From Gluconobacter sp. Gdi (GTDB taxonomy: Bacteria; Pseudomonadota; Alphaproteobacteria; Acetobacterales; Acetobacteraceae): 64,000 nt of DNA. The translations under genes and the position numbers were made by a program. The stretch spans positions 60,069 through 124,068 of the forward strand of contig NZ_BLJQ01000007.1 of the NCBI RefSeq assembly GCF_014132155.1. Reading direction: 5' to 3'. The notes beneath the pieces are model-generated. The model saw only the letters and a program-made list of their open reading frames with translations, did not search any database and was not told where the DNA came from. Positions 27,111 through 37,269 of this stretch are shown here, in pieces; the first letter of the stretch is position 1, and each line of letters starts with the position of its first letter.

Positions 27111-27812
27111 TACCATAACTGTAGGAGAAAAAAGGTTAGAATACCCGCCAGCATCTGACACTAATTTGTAGTTTTTAGTTGGACGGGATGAGGACAATCG
27201 CTTCGAGAAGCGAACGATGCATGAATGTCTGATGCTGGAAGCTTTGGAGCAGGCAATTCAAATTCCCTGTAACAGGAATATTAATGGCTTAGGCTTCTGA
27301 GTTGCGTGCGGAATTACTGAAACATAGTTCCGATAATAAAATACGGCGTATAGGCGCAATTGATGTCAGGGTAGAAGTCTGTTTCAGGCGCCTGTGAAGA
27401 GATTGAGGATGAGCGGTCGATATTAGGTTAAAGGACGACTAAATGGATCGTCTCTGCTTTGTTTCCAGAGAGGCGCGACAGGCTGCAAATTGCTGCGTGC
27501 CATGTCTGATCGGTACCATAGAGGCACCAAAGTGCAATGTATTTTGTAGGTGCCAAACATCCAGAAAAACCGTCAATTACTGTCAGTTGTACCTGAAATC
27601 AGGTCGCAAGGGCATAATCCACGGTTCTTTCATAATGAATAAAGAATGACATAGTTTCCATCAAGAAAGTGACTATGTTTTACGGTGAGTGCGAGTGACG
27701 ACAAGATGAATTGTGAGAGGTATATAAAACTCGAGAATATTCAGAAGAGAGCGGTTTACGACCAAACCAAGAAGAGGCCAGTTTTTACGGATTTTCATTC
27801 TTAACGGGCTCA

Positions 27813-28595
27813 TTATCCGCTTCTCCTGCTTTCATGTGAGTTACGAAGGGTTCCGGTAGGCAACTGCGTGCTCCCGTTCTTCTTGATCCTGTGAAACTCT
27901 TCATCCATGAGTTCGGACGCCAGACGGAAGGCTCTTTTTGCATGTGCATATGGAAGCCACTGTCCCATCATGTTCCATGGCATTCCATTGTTATAAGTCG
28001 AGATGGCAAGCAGGGTTTCCCCTGTGGTTGCGTCCGTGGCGACGAGTTCTTCACTGGCGCCCCCCGGAAATGGGGGAGGGATCGGCGGCATGCCACCTCC
28101 CGCTGCGCCGGCTGCAAATCCGGCAACGATCGGAAGGGCATTATAATACCACTTACTGCGGCGGATATTGGTAATAGCCGCGCGGACCCGGATTGTGTTG
28201 GGGCAAGTCGGGTCACATTGTTCGGGTGCGAGGACCTGAAAATCATGCGCAAGGGCTTTGACAAGTGCGTCGTGGAAAGCCTTGGTCATGCGTGCTTCGA
28301 CCGCAGGTTTAAGTTTTGGAGCCTTTGCTACCGGATGCCAGGTAACAGGTTCGATGACAAGGAAATGATACTTCGAAGCATCTATCGTGGGGGAGACATA
28401 AACCAGATCATCCGTATGGTTTTTTTGATGAACCATCTGTCCATACGTATCCCGAGGAATGAAACCCGTCTGGGTGTTTTTTTGGCCTGCACATCCTGTT
28501 AGGGAGAATATGAAGGCACAGGAAATCAGTACCGAAGGCACTGGAGGAAAGCGTGATGGTTTGTACGATTGCGCGCGCGGTGAATGAGACGTCAT
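27813..28595 (-). CDS. DUF3313-like outer-membrane lipoprotein
   Basis: A 260-residue protein with a lipoprotein signal: basic N-terminus, hydrophobic core VLISCAFIFSL and lipobox LTGCAG near residue 35. The body contains DLVYVSPTIDASKYHFLVIEPV, FHDALVKALA and a glycine/proline-rich loop, a pattern seen in DUF3313-type lipoproteins of unknown function. ATG 28595 is chosen because the signal peptide starts there; the longer frame to 28679 would run through the hairpin. It is co-directional with the two-component genes upstream. Confidence 0.7.
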   Translation of the reverse strand: MTSHSPRAQSYKPSRFPPVPSVLISCAFIFSLTGCAGQKNTQTGFIPRDTYGQMVHQKNHTDDLVYVSPTIDASKYHFLVIEPVTWHPVAKAPKLKPAVEARMTKAFHDALVKALAHDFQVLAPEQCDPTCPNTIRVRAAITNIRRSKWYYNALPIVAGFAAGAAGGGMPPIPPPFPGGASEELVATDATTGETLLAISTYNNGMPWNMMGQWLPYAHAKRAFRLASELMDEEFHRIKKNGSTQLPTGTLRNSHESRRSG

Positions 28596-28636
28596 GCTGG
28601 TGGCTCGTTTCCGAAAAGAAGGTGGGTCCGGAAGGT

Positions 28637-28666
28637 GCAGCGCCTTTGATTTGTATAAGGCGCTGC
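28637..28666 (-). terminator. Perfect 10-bp hairpin after the histidine kinase gene
   Basis: GCAGCGCCTT pairs with AAGGCGCTGC around a 10-nt loop, about 75 nt after the kinase stop. It probably ends the two-component transcript, though no U-run follows. Confidence 0.55.
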
Positions 28667-28742
28667 GTGGTAAAGCCATTCTTAAAGCTCGTCTTTTTCC
28701 AGCGTGTGTCTCAAATATTGCAGCTGTGAAATATGGTCATTA

Positions 28743-30122
28743 TTAGCAGATTTTCGGCAGGTAAATCAGGACTTCCAGGCCACCCTCAGAACGGTTGGCC
28801 ATTGTGATTTCACCTCCATTGGAGCGGACTATCGTTTGTGCCGACGTCAGCCCCAGACCGACGCCGCCTGTCTGACGGTTACGAGACTTATCGAGGCGAA
28901 AGTAGGGCTCAAAAACTTCGGAAAGGGAGGCTTCAGGAATACCCGGACCATTATCACGGATATAAATCATGTAGCTGCCGTCCTGCTGTGTCTCCAGGGT
29001 GAGGGTGGGAGGCGTTGCGTATTTGATGGCGTTTTCGACGAGATTGGAGAATACGCGCTTCATGGCATAGAGCTGGCCAACGTAACCCGCCTTGGCTGGG
29101 CCGTAATATTCTACACTGAAGCCTTGGTCACAGTAGTCGTTTGCAATGGTCTGCAGGAGGCCGGGCAAGTCGAACATGATGCTTTCTTCGCGGGAGGCAT
29201 CGTTACGAAAGAAGGATAAGGCACCATCGATCATGGTTTGCATTTCGTCCACATCCCGGAAAAGATGTTTCTGCTGTTCGGGGCAATCAATGAATTCGCC
29301 GCGGAGGCGGATGCGGGTCAGGGGCGTGCGAAGGTCGTGCGAAATGGCAGCCAGCATTGTAGTGCGGTATTCAATGAACTGCTGGATCTGAGCCTGCATG
29401 CCATTGATCGTTTCTGCGACCAGCCGGATTTCACGGGGGCCATCTTCATCCAGGCGCGCGGAGCGTGGCTGAAGACCAAGGCTGCGCACACCACCTGAAA
29501 GGTGCTCGATAGGCCGTGATAGCTGGCGTGAAGCAATCATGGAAACCGTGACAACCCACACTGCAAGGAACAGGAGTTGAAGGGTGAAACGTTGAAAGGC
29601 GTACAGCCCCCAAAACCGGGTAAGGGCAACACACAGGAGCCAGCTGCCATCGTCGAGGCGAATGCCTGCAAAATAGGCGTCGTGGAAGCGCGATCTGTCA
29701 TAAGGGAGGCCAGTTGCCTGGGAGACGGGGTTGTTTTCCCGAAAAACGATCAAGCGGTTTGGGCGGTGTCGGAGATAGGGCTTAAGGAACCGCCAGCTCT
29801 GGGAAATTTCGTCGCTACGGTACTGACCATTCTCTAGCGCCTGTGCCAGTGGAGTGTGGGCTGCATACCAGGCGAAATGGACGTCATCGGTGCTGGCTGC
29901 CTGTGCCAGTCCTTCACGGTCTGATGCAGGCGCTGAGCTGACGATGCGAATGACTGAACCCACCTGACTTACAACGCCTGTTTCCTGAATATCCGGTTTG
30001 GCCCACGTGCCTCCAAAGACAAAAAACAGTTCCAGAAGCGCAAGTGTGACGACTGCGGCCAGTGTAACCGTAATGATAAGACGCCTTGCGATAGTATCTT
30101 CCATAAAAGTAAGGCGCTTCAT
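28743..30122 (-). CDS. Sensor histidine kinase (EnvZ/OmpR-type)
   Basis: An inner-membrane kinase of 459 residues. It has two transmembrane helices (about 14-36 and 180-197) bracketing a ~140-residue periplasmic sensor, then a HAMP linker. The phospho-acceptor His is in AISHDLRTPLTR (about 262). The ATPase domain has N-box NLVENAIKYA, G1 DNGPGIP and G2 GGVGLGL. It overlaps the response regulator gene by 4 nt, so the two are a cognate pair. The signal is unknown. Confidence 0.92.
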   Translation of the reverse strand: MKRLTFMEDTIARRLIITVTLAAVVTLALLELFFVFGGTWAKPDIQETGVVSQVGSVIRIVSSAPASDREGLAQAASTDDVHFAWYAAHTPLAQALENGQYRSDEISQSWRFLKPYLRHRPNRLIVFRENNPVSQATGLPYDRSRFHDAYFAGIRLDDGSWLLCVALTRFWGLYAFQRFTLQLLFLAVWVVTVSMIASRQLSRPIEHLSGGVRSLGLQPRSARLDEDGPREIRLVAETINGMQAQIQQFIEYRTTMLAAISHDLRTPLTRIRLRGEFIDCPEQQKHLFRDVDEMQTMIDGALSFFRNDASREESIMFDLPGLLQTIANDYCDQGFSVEYYGPAKAGYVGQLYAMKRVFSNLVENAIKYATPPTLTLETQQDGSYMIYIRDNGPGIPEASLSEVFEPYFRLDKSRNRQTGGVGLGLTSAQTIVRSNGGEITMANRSEGGLEVLIYLPKIC

Positions 30123-30841
30123 GTGCGTGCTACTGTCGTTGAGAAGATATAACCGCCGTTTCTTACAGTTCGGATGAGGGTAGGGTTTTTAGGGTCTTCC
30201 TCCAGTTTGTGGCGAAGGCGGCTGACTTGCACATCGATGCTTCGGTCGAAAGCCGCATGGTCGGGGCCGCGTGCCATGTCCATCAACTGGTCGCGGGTCA
30301 GAACACGTTGGGGATGCTCAACGAAGGACAGAAGTAAATCGAATTCGCCGCTGGACAGCAGAACGAGAGAGCCACTGGCCGAACGAAGTTCGCGGCGGGC
30401 CACGTCGAGCTTCCAACTCCCGAATTTGAGGATGGGGCGTGTCGGAATGCGAGCTGTTGTGGGGGCGAATTCTGTTGTGCGTCTCAGGACGGCCTTGACG
30501 CGGGCCAGAAGTTCCCTTTGGTCGAAGGGTTTCGTCAAGTAATCGTCAGCACCGATTTCCAGTCCGACCACCCGGTCAGTATGGTCGGCCATGGCAGACA
30601 GCATGATGACCGGAATTTTCGAAGAAGTCCGGAGGCGCTGACAGAGGCTGAAACCGTCTTCCTTGCGTAGCATGATGTCTAGAATGACAAGGTCAATGGT
30701 CTGCGTTCGCAGGATTTCAAACATCGCCTCGCCGTCTTCAGCGACGGAAACGCAATAGTTGTGTCTCTGCAGGAAACTGGTCAGGAGCGTCAGGATGTCC
30801 TGATCATCATCAACAATGAGGAGATGAGGCATGGGTGTCAT
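30119..30841 (-). CDS. OmpR-family response regulator
   Basis: A 240-residue regulator. The receiver domain has acidic pocket DDD (11-13), phosphorylatable Asp in LVILDIML (about 55) and Lys in LTKPF. The C-terminal winged-helix domain ends in the typical RLRHKLEEDPKNPTLIRTVRNGGY stretch (shown in part: TLIRTVRNGGYIF). ATG at 30841 or 30832 are both possible. It is first in the operon with the kinase; targets are unknown but the cell-envelope genes upstream are candidates. Confidence 0.93.
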   Translation of the reverse strand: MTPMPHLLIVDDDQDILTLLTSFLQRHNYCVSVAEDGEAMFEILRTQTIDLVILDIMLRKEDGFSLCQRLRTSSKIPVIMLSAMADHTDRVVGLEIGADDYLTKPFDQRELLARVKAVLRRTTEFAPTTARIPTRPILKFGSWKLDVARRELRSASGSLVLLSSGEFDLLLSFVEHPQRVLTRDQLMDMARGPDHAAFDRSIDVQVSRLRHKLEEDPKNPTLIRTVRNGGYIFSTTVART

Positions 30842-31175
30842 CTCTTACCTTTAACATGAAAGGTCTGCGGGATGATGTCTGGGTGGGACACGATGTTTCA
30901 ACCTGGACACATATGAACAGGTCAGGAATTTCGCATATCACACTGCAAAAGAAATGCCGCACTCAGAGTTCTTTTTTTGTTTCTGGACGAGGAGGGGCAG
31001 TAGCATCGTGCTGTCCGGATGCATATTCTCGATCAAAGAAAATCCCCGACAGACTGTCTCGTGCACATCACAAACATCTAGGCATTCCGCCCAGATATTC
31101 TAGGTCAAATAGCCATTGGGCCTGGTGCAAGGGGGACGCTAAATTTGTTGAGCAATAGTCAAACCTGTTGTTGTG
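30842..31175. other. 334-bp intergenic region
   Basis: This region lies between the response-regulator start and the NamZ-like stop, both on the minus strand. It must contain the promoter of the two-component operon. I see no gene, RNA or clear terminator in it. Confidence 0.4.
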
Positions 31176-32471
31176 TCAGTACATCAGGAAGGGGTGGCGT
31201 TGCATATTGAACGTTGCTTCATCCGCTTTCCAGGTTGCTACAATATCAGGTGCTGACATGCCCTGTGAAAGCTGTCTTCGTATTATGCTACTCCCAGCCA
31301 GAATGTCGAAGGTCGACCCGGATTTCCTCCATATTGGGCTATTCGATATCTTTATGACTGTCTGGAGCATCGCAACGCTGGTCAGCAGAGGGTCAAAAGC
31401 CTTCCGGTCCGTGATGGCAATCTGAAGCCCGTGGCATAACTGCTCCTTTGCAGTGTCCGATCCGGGCGTGAACCAGTCTTCCCTGAACAGACAGCCTGGC
31501 AGGTTTGCGTTGTTCAGGCTCTCTACCCATCGGGTTGCCTGGAGGTTAGGGGCGCCAATCGTGAGAAAAGGGGATGCCGTACCGCGACCAACTGAAAAGG
31601 TTGTCCCCTCGAAGAGACATGTCCCCGGATAGGCGAGGGCTGTCGTCACGTTGGGCATGTTCGGGCTCGGCGGCACCCAGACCAGATCGGTTTCGTCCTG
31701 ATAGCAGTCCCGACGCCAGCCAGTCATGGGAATGACATGCAATTCGGCGGCGTGGCCTGCATGTTGTGGGACATACTGGCTGTTGAAGAGGCGTGCCAGT
31801 TCGCCAATAGTCATGCCATGCCGCAGAAGAAGGGGGACCCTGCCCACGAATGATGAAAATGCCGGGTCGAGGGTAGGGCCGCTGGCGGGTAGGCCTGTAA
31901 TGGGATTGGGTCTGTCCAGAACCATGAACGCGACGCCGCAGCGTGCACAGGCTGCAAGTGCGTCGAACATGGACCAGATATAGGTGTAGAACCGGGCGCC
32001 AATATCCTGAATATCGAAAACGAGAAGATCAATGTCCGCAGCTCTTAGGAGCGCATCCAGCTTCGGGCCGGAGAGCGTGTACATGTCGTAAACGGGGATG
32101 CCCGTGCGGGGATCAATGCTTTTGGCTTCAGAATGGCCAGCCTGCGCCGAGCCGCGAAACCCGTGTTCAGGCCCGAAGATGGCCTTCAGGTTTACTCCCG
32201 GTGCAGCATGCAGCCTGTCTGCGATATGGCGCAGGTGGCGGTCCACGCTTGTGGGGTTGGCGATCAGACCGACTTTTCTCCCTTTAAGAGCCTGATAGCC
32301 ATCAGCTTCGAGACTGTCATAGCCGGTTCGGATCGCGACAGGGGACAGACACTCACGTGGCATCCCCGAAGCGTTTGCCCAGGATAATGCAGCTGTTCCT
32401 GCGCAAAGGCCCATAAAGGAGCGGCGGCCGAGGGACGTTTTTCGGGCTGGGACCCCAGAAAGCTCATGCAT
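31176..32471 (-). CDS. DUF1343 / NamZ-like exo-beta-N-acetylmuramidase, Tat-exported
   Basis: A 431-residue protein with a twin-arginine signal (GRRSFMGLCAGTAAL). The DUF1343 pattern is clear: KVGLIANPTSVD, AIFGPEHGFRG, FDIQDIGARFYTY, VLDRPNPITG and EGTTFSVGRGT. This family includes NamZ, which removes terminal MurNAc from peptidoglycan fragments. Export and the neighbouring dacB suggest cell-wall turnover or scavenging in the periplasm. Confidence 0.85.
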   Translation of the reverse strand: MHELSGVPARKTSLGRRSFMGLCAGTAALSWANASGMPRECLSPVAIRTGYDSLEADGYQALKGRKVGLIANPTSVDRHLRHIADRLHAAPGVNLKAIFGPEHGFRGSAQAGHSEAKSIDPRTGIPVYDMYTLSGPKLDALLRAADIDLLVFDIQDIGARFYTYIWSMFDALAACARCGVAFMVLDRPNPITGLPASGPTLDPAFSSFVGRVPLLLRHGMTIGELARLFNSQYVPQHAGHAAELHVIPMTGWRRDCYQDETDLVWVPPSPNMPNVTTALAYPGTCLFEGTTFSVGRGTASPFLTIGAPNLQATRWVESLNNANLPGCLFREDWFTPGSDTAKEQLCHGLQIAITDRKAFDPLLTSVAMLQTVIKISNSPIWRKSGSTFDILAGSSIIRRQLSQGMSAPDIVATWKADEATFNMQRHPFLMY

Positions 32472-32511
32472 GAATTAAGACATTATCCTTCAAAATGTAC
32501 TCTTCAGGCGA

Positions 32512-34017
32512 TTATTCGGCCATGGCGATAGCAGTCACCAGATCGTCCATGATTTTCGTCGGATGTGGCAGGCTGTCCGGCACGTCGTTTGTGAATACGG
32601 CAATCAAAAGGGTCTGACCCCGCACTGTCTGGAGATAACCCGATAAGGAATGGGTTGCTGCGAGCGTACCTGTTTTTGCATGCAGGTGACCAGCGACGGC
32701 CGTGCCAATAAAACGGTGCGCAAGTGTTCCGTCTGATGCTGCCAGCGGAAGGTCGTCCCGCCATTCAGCGCCCCAAGGTTGTTGGTCAGCGAGGAGAAGG
32801 AGTTGGATCACAGTTTGAGGCGTAACGCGGTTGTAGGGAGACATTCCTGAGCCGTCGTAAAGAGAGAAGCCCACAGGCGCCAACCCCAGAGCAGTCAGAA
32901 CCCGGCGGCGTTCGGCTAGTCCGTCTTCGACAGAACCATTCCCATGGACAAGAGCTAAACGGCGGAGGAGGAGTTCGGCATGAAGGTTCTGACTGGTCTT
33001 TAGGAGATAACGGATGTCCTCTTTCAGATCTGGTGCTGGGAGGGTGGCAAGGACTTGAGCATCTGGCGCAATGATTTCGGCTGGACTGTTCGCCAGGCGA
33101 TGACGAGCTTTCACAGTCTGAACCTTGATGCGCGCGTCGTGAAGCAGCGACCTGAAATGGTGTGCCGTCAGGAGTGCTGGATCGTCGATCCCGATTTTTA
33201 ATGTCTGGACTGCTGCTCCTACAGGTAGCGTGCCTGTCAGGACAAGACGGTTTTCACCGGGCTTCTTTCCAAAACTCAGCTCAGGTTTTCCATCCTGTAC
33301 GGTAAGAGCCTGATTGATTACCGTCAGTTCCTCGGCTGGGGATGACCAGCGAAACAACGGGCGTTCGCCAGGGTGTGCGCCGGGCTGTACGTCCAGTTCA
33401 GAGATATTGTCGTTCAGTGTAAGTGCCGAAACGGCCGTGCCCCATTGTGTTTGCAGGTTATTCCAGCTCCATCCATCACCCCAGCGCTCATCCGCGAACA
33501 ACTGGTCATCAGCAATAATGGCATGAACGCGTCTGAGCTTTTTGGCGAAGACAGCATCGGCCAGCGTTTTCAGGCAGTCGGTTTTGCATGCAGCGTCATC
33601 GGAGAGGAAAGGATCTCCTGAGCCTTGGAGAATGAGATCTGGCGCGCCGTGAGCGTGGGGCGCCAGCAGAAGGGCAGTGGGATGTGTGGCTTCATCGCGC
33701 TCCAATTCGGCAAGATCAGCCATTGCGGCGGCTGTCGTGAAGAGTTTGGCATTTGACGCTGGGGTGAAGCGCCCGGTGGCATTTCGGGAAAAAAGAATTT
33801 TTCCATCCCTCGTGGCAATGACAACTCCCCAGCGTACGCCCTGTTCTTGGGAGGTCCGGAGGATGGGCGAAAGTCGCTCAGCGAGGGCATGCGTTCCAAG
33901 AGGGGCAGAGGAACTGTGGAAAGCACAGGCGCTCAGGATTATGGGAAGACCGGCTGTCCCGAAGGAAAGGAAAACCCGGCGAAAACCTTTCAGAGTAAAG
34001 CTGGAGATCTGACGCAT
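32512..34017 (-). CDS. dacB: D-alanyl-D-alanine carboxypeptidase/endopeptidase (PBP4, DacB)
   Basis: A class C penicillin-binding protein of 501 residues, cutting D-Ala-D-Ala and meso-DAP cross-links in peptidoglycan. Active-site motifs are S-x-x-K in TPASNAKLFTT, the second motif region YDGSGMSPYNR, and KTG in HLHAKTGTL. The N-terminus is hydrophobic and ends in a possible lipobox LSACAF. The ~150-residue insertion between the first two motifs typical of PBP4 is present. It lies 40 nt upstream of the NamZ-like gene on the same strand. Confidence 0.9.
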   Translation of the reverse strand: MRQISSFTLKGFRRVFLSFGTAGLPIILSACAFHSSSAPLGTHALAERLSPILRTSQEQGVRWGVVIATRDGKILFSRNATGRFTPASNAKLFTTAAAMADLAELERDEATHPTALLLAPHAHGAPDLILQGSGDPFLSDDAACKTDCLKTLADAVFAKKLRRVHAIIADDQLFADERWGDGWSWNNLQTQWGTAVSALTLNDNISELDVQPGAHPGERPLFRWSSPAEELTVINQALTVQDGKPELSFGKKPGENRLVLTGTLPVGAAVQTLKIGIDDPALLTAHHFRSLLHDARIKVQTVKARHRLANSPAEIIAPDAQVLATLPAPDLKEDIRYLLKTSQNLHAELLLRRLALVHGNGSVEDGLAERRRVLTALGLAPVGFSLYDGSGMSPYNRVTPQTVIQLLLLADQQPWGAEWRDDLPLAASDGTLAHRFIGTAVAGHLHAKTGTLAATHSLSGYLQTVRGQTLLIAVFTNDVPDSLPHPTKIMDDLVTAIAMAE

Positions 34018-34070
34018 ACGACCTTGGCTGACTGGGAATTACAAAGTTCATCCTGACGCTGAAACAATAA

Positions 34071-34103
34071 GAGGCTGCCTGTGCTTGGTGTGCAGGCAGC
34101 CTC
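34071..34103 (-). terminator. Rho-independent terminator of the TonB receptor gene
   Basis: A perfect 11-bp stem (GAGGCTGCCTG/CAGGCAGCCTC) with an 11-nt loop, followed on the minus strand by a T-rich tail (TTATTGTTT), 35 nt after the receptor stop. Confidence 0.8.
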
Positions 34104-34137
34104 AGTGCGGGGATGATCTGGAGTGGAAAAACCGCCC

Positions 34138-37026
34138 TTAGAATTCCATGCGAATACCGCCGCGATAAGTCCGCCCGAGCAGGTTGCTATAGGTTTCGTC
34201 GGCCTCAAGTCCGCCTTCCGGCAGAAGGATCGGAGAGGTGTTTGCGAGGTTGGTTACGGTCAGGAAAAGCTGCATCTTGCCGATTTTTTCAACTGGCAGA
34301 TTGTAGGTCGCGTTCATGTCGAAGTAGAAAATGCCCGTGACACGGTTATTGTTGATCGTGGGATAATTGGCGTTATACGCTGGGCAGGTCCCCGAGCACT
34401 GAACATAGCTGTTGGAATAATTGCCTGCACTGATGCCCCGGGCGATGGCCGTGACGCTGTATCGTGATGTGCTGTAGGTGGCCGAGAAGCGGTAGATCCA
34501 GCGCGGCGGGCCGGACGAAATGTCGCCTGATGTGTCGACGGTATAGCCCACACCGGAATTAGAAACATATTTCAGGTAGTTCGTGGCCTGACCATGGAGG
34601 GTGAACTTGCCATCGGCGTCGCGTAGCAGGCGGCGGAGCGGAAAGCTGTAAGAGGCGTCGATATCGATGCCACTGGTTTCAAGATTGGCAAAGTTGAACG
34701 GAGAGGCGCTGATGAGAAGATCACGCGTCCCACTCGGATCGGGACGGACCGCCGAACAGAAGGTCGTGTATCCTGCATAGCACTCGTTAATGATGGACTG
34801 CGGATAGAACTGTTCGATCGCACCTTTGATCTTGGTGTGGAACCAGTCAACCGAAACCGCCAGGCCCGAAACATATCGCGGAGTGATGACGGCGCCGACG
34901 ACGGTTGTGTTAGCCGTCTCGGGACGCAGTTTCGTATTGCCTGTCGTCGTGGAGAGAACGGTAGCCGTCTGACCCGTGACCGGGTCGAGCACGCTCGTCG
35001 TCTGGGATGTCCCTGCATTGTAAAGTTCGTTGATGTTTGGTGCACGGATGTCGTGCGACTGGGTGGCGCGGAACAGAACATCCCTGACAGGCTGCCACGT
35101 TCCGCCAACTTTCCATGTCGTGACATAGCCCGAGGTCGAGTAGTCCGTTCCGCGGACGGCACCATTAAAGGACAGACCTTTTGCCAGCGGCACGGCCGTC
35201 TCCAGGTAAGCTTCCTTGACGTTGTAGTGCCCAAAGGTTGGCCGGTAATTGCCGACCGACCAGCCCGACTGGTATTCTGCCGGAACGTAACCCGAGGCAC
35301 GCTCGTCACGATATTCGCCACCGACGGCGACGTTCACATCTCCGGCCCATGTTGCAAAGGGGATCGTGGAGAGGTTGACGCCCGAGACGACTTCCTGAAA
35401 CCGCTGATTCCGCCATGGTGCGCCAAGAGCGTAATCAATGGCCGATGACGACATGACGCCCGTTCCCAGCCAGTCGATCGGGGAGCAGCCATCGCCGGGA
35501 TTGGTCAGGGAAGAGCGGCAGACGGTCTGCCCGGCCGAGTTTCGCACGGCATCGGTCGCATTGGCGATCTTTGCCGTGTTCATGACGTTGTAGATCTGCT
35601 CGTGTGTGTGGGTGACGCCATACTGGGCGTAGGCGTTCCATGAGGCGCGTTTGCCGAACATCTCGAAGTTGCCTTCGCCACCGAACGTATAACGCTGGAC
35701 GTTGCGGAGATTGTCAGTCCGGCGGTAGGGCATGTCGAGCGCAGTCGTCCCGACAGTGACGTTCGAGACATTCTGAAGTGCGTCAGCGCCAAGAGCATCC
35801 ACGAGATAGGGGTTGGTCCCTTTCAGCGAGATTGAGCTGAGATACTGTGGCCCGGCGTTGTAGACGTATTCGCTCTCATTGTAGGCGCCCTCGGCATACA
35901 GGGTCATCCACGGCGCGACATCGTAGCTCAGGCGCCCGAAGAGATTTTTACGGTCGCTCTGAGGTTCCAGGCCAATATTTTTGTTATTGTTGGCCAGGTT
36001 CTGATCACCGCCGACCGAGACGCTGGAGGTCGACAGAGAGCCGTAATTGTAGTGATTGACACTTCCGCCCGGACCAAAATAGATCCCACGCAGCGAATTG
36101 GTCACGCCTCCCTTGGAGGCATTAATGATCCCTCCGGGCATGACGTTGTTGGTTCCTGCATTACCAACGCGGATGTAATAGGGCTGACCGTTTCCCGCTG
36201 CATAGTCGGGATTGGCGATAATGCGGTCGCCGTTTCTGTTCCAGCTGCGGTTTACACTGAAAATGCCGTCCTGATGGGCAATGTCGCCACTAAGAAGAAC
36301 GTGCCCCTTCCCATGTGCGAAGCCAAAGCCACCGGCTATGGCGGCATGCTGGTTCTCTCCGTCCCCATAGTCCGAGATGCCGGAATCCGCAGTCACCTTC
36401 AGGCCTGTGTAGGTCTTGTCAAGTACGAAGTTCGTGACCCCTGCGACAGCATCGGAGCCGTACTGCGCGGAGGCTCCTCCCGTCACTACATCCACACGTT
36501 TGACCAGCTGCTGTGGGATTGTGTTGATGTCGACAATCCCGGTGATGGCGGATGGCGTGATCCGTCGTCCATCCAGAAGCACGAGTGACCGGACTGCACC
36601 AAGATTACGGAGGTTGAGTGCGTTGATGCCAGCGAGGCCATCACTTAGGGAATAGGCGGAATTCTGAGGTGTCTGGCTTCCCGCGAATTGCGGCATCTGG
36701 TTGATCAGGTCAGCAATATTGTTGCTTGGAGCCTGATTCAGGATTTCCTGCTGGTTAAGGGAGCTGATGGGGGTCGGAGACTTGATATGCGCGTTCGCAA
36801 TGTGACTGCCCGTAACCGTAATGACTTCCCGGCTGGCCTTAACCGGTTTTTGAGTTTTTTTGTGCTCCGCGGAGGATTTTGTAGAGTGAGATGATGTGTC
36901 CTTGGCATCGGCAGGGCTGGACACTGTTGCGGCAGCATAAGCCTGCTGCGGCACGAGGTACGCTGCGCCCGACGACAGAGCTGCAAAGGACAGGAGATAA
37001 GACTTCAGGGGCAGTCTGGCCGTCAT
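34138..37026 (-). CDS. TonB-dependent outer-membrane receptor
   Basis: A 962-residue receptor with a signal peptide (ending PQQAYAAA), a plug domain from about residue 65 (ITVTGSHIAN, VLLDGRRITPSA, VDVVTGGASAQYGSDAVAGV) and a 22-strand-type barrel ending in a C-terminal Phe (GGIRMEF). The long plug variant with 'NLRNLGAVRSLVLLDG' resembles receptors for larger organic substrates such as peptides or glycans rather than classical siderophore receptors. It has its own terminator and a 243-bp upstream gap, so it may be transcribed alone. The substrate is probably linked to the adjacent peptidase genes (inference). Confidence 0.9.
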   Translation of the reverse strand: MTARLPLKSYLLSFAALSSGAAYLVPQQAYAAATVSSPADAKDTSSHSTKSSAEHKKTQKPVKASREVITVTGSHIANAHIKSPTPISSLNQQEILNQAPSNNIADLINQMPQFAGSQTPQNSAYSLSDGLAGINALNLRNLGAVRSLVLLDGRRITPSAITGIVDINTIPQQLVKRVDVVTGGASAQYGSDAVAGVTNFVLDKTYTGLKVTADSGISDYGDGENQHAAIAGGFGFAHGKGHVLLSGDIAHQDGIFSVNRSWNRNGDRIIANPDYAAGNGQPYYIRVGNAGTNNVMPGGIINASKGGVTNSLRGIYFGPGGSVNHYNYGSLSTSSVSVGGDQNLANNNKNIGLEPQSDRKNLFGRLSYDVAPWMTLYAEGAYNESEYVYNAGPQYLSSISLKGTNPYLVDALGADALQNVSNVTVGTTALDMPYRRTDNLRNVQRYTFGGEGNFEMFGKRASWNAYAQYGVTHTHEQIYNVMNTAKIANATDAVRNSAGQTVCRSSLTNPGDGCSPIDWLGTGVMSSSAIDYALGAPWRNQRFQEVVSGVNLSTIPFATWAGDVNVAVGGEYRDERASGYVPAEYQSGWSVGNYRPTFGHYNVKEAYLETAVPLAKGLSFNGAVRGTDYSTSGYVTTWKVGGTWQPVRDVLFRATQSHDIRAPNINELYNAGTSQTTSVLDPVTGQTATVLSTTTGNTKLRPETANTTVVGAVITPRYVSGLAVSVDWFHTKIKGAIEQFYPQSIINECYAGYTTFCSAVRPDPSGTRDLLISASPFNFANLETSGIDIDASYSFPLRRLLRDADGKFTLHGQATNYLKYVSNSGVGYTVDTSGDISSGPPRWIYRFSATYSTSRYSVTAIARGISAGNYSNSYVQCSGTCPAYNANYPTINNNRVTGIFYFDMNATYNLPVEKIGKMQLFLTVTNLANTSPILLPEGGLEADETYSNLLGRTYRGGIRMEF

Positions 37027-37269
37027 ACCCTGGTTCCCTCATAAACGCCGATGGGCGATGATGTTGCGATATCGAACTAATATTGCATGCCTGCAACGCA
37101 ACCGTCGATTTCGAAACTGCGCGCGCTATATAACCAAAAGTTAAGTGCGCGACATCCCCTTACGTTTCATGAAGGCAACATTTTGTTGGTGACGGGGAAG
37201 GATAGGCCTCGGTTCCCGTCCGGATTTGCCTTTTGGAAATGTTTGTCCCGCACGCAGATCCGGCAGGAG

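Larger units (their letters stand above)
26930..27812. other. 883-bp intergenic region upstream of mesX
   Basis: This AT-rich gap lies between mesX and the lipoprotein gene. Its right half carries several short frames on both strands (for example a Cys-rich 68-codon frame at 27443-27649) without recognisable families. The mesX promoter and two MetR-box-like sites lie at its left end. I see no tRNA, riboswitch fold or intact gene in it. Confidence 0.4.

Noticed and set aside
27443..27649. 68-codon Cys-rich plus frame with an AAAGGA upstream
   Set aside because: No family resemblance, unusual composition, isolated in an AT-rich gap; kept only as a remark.
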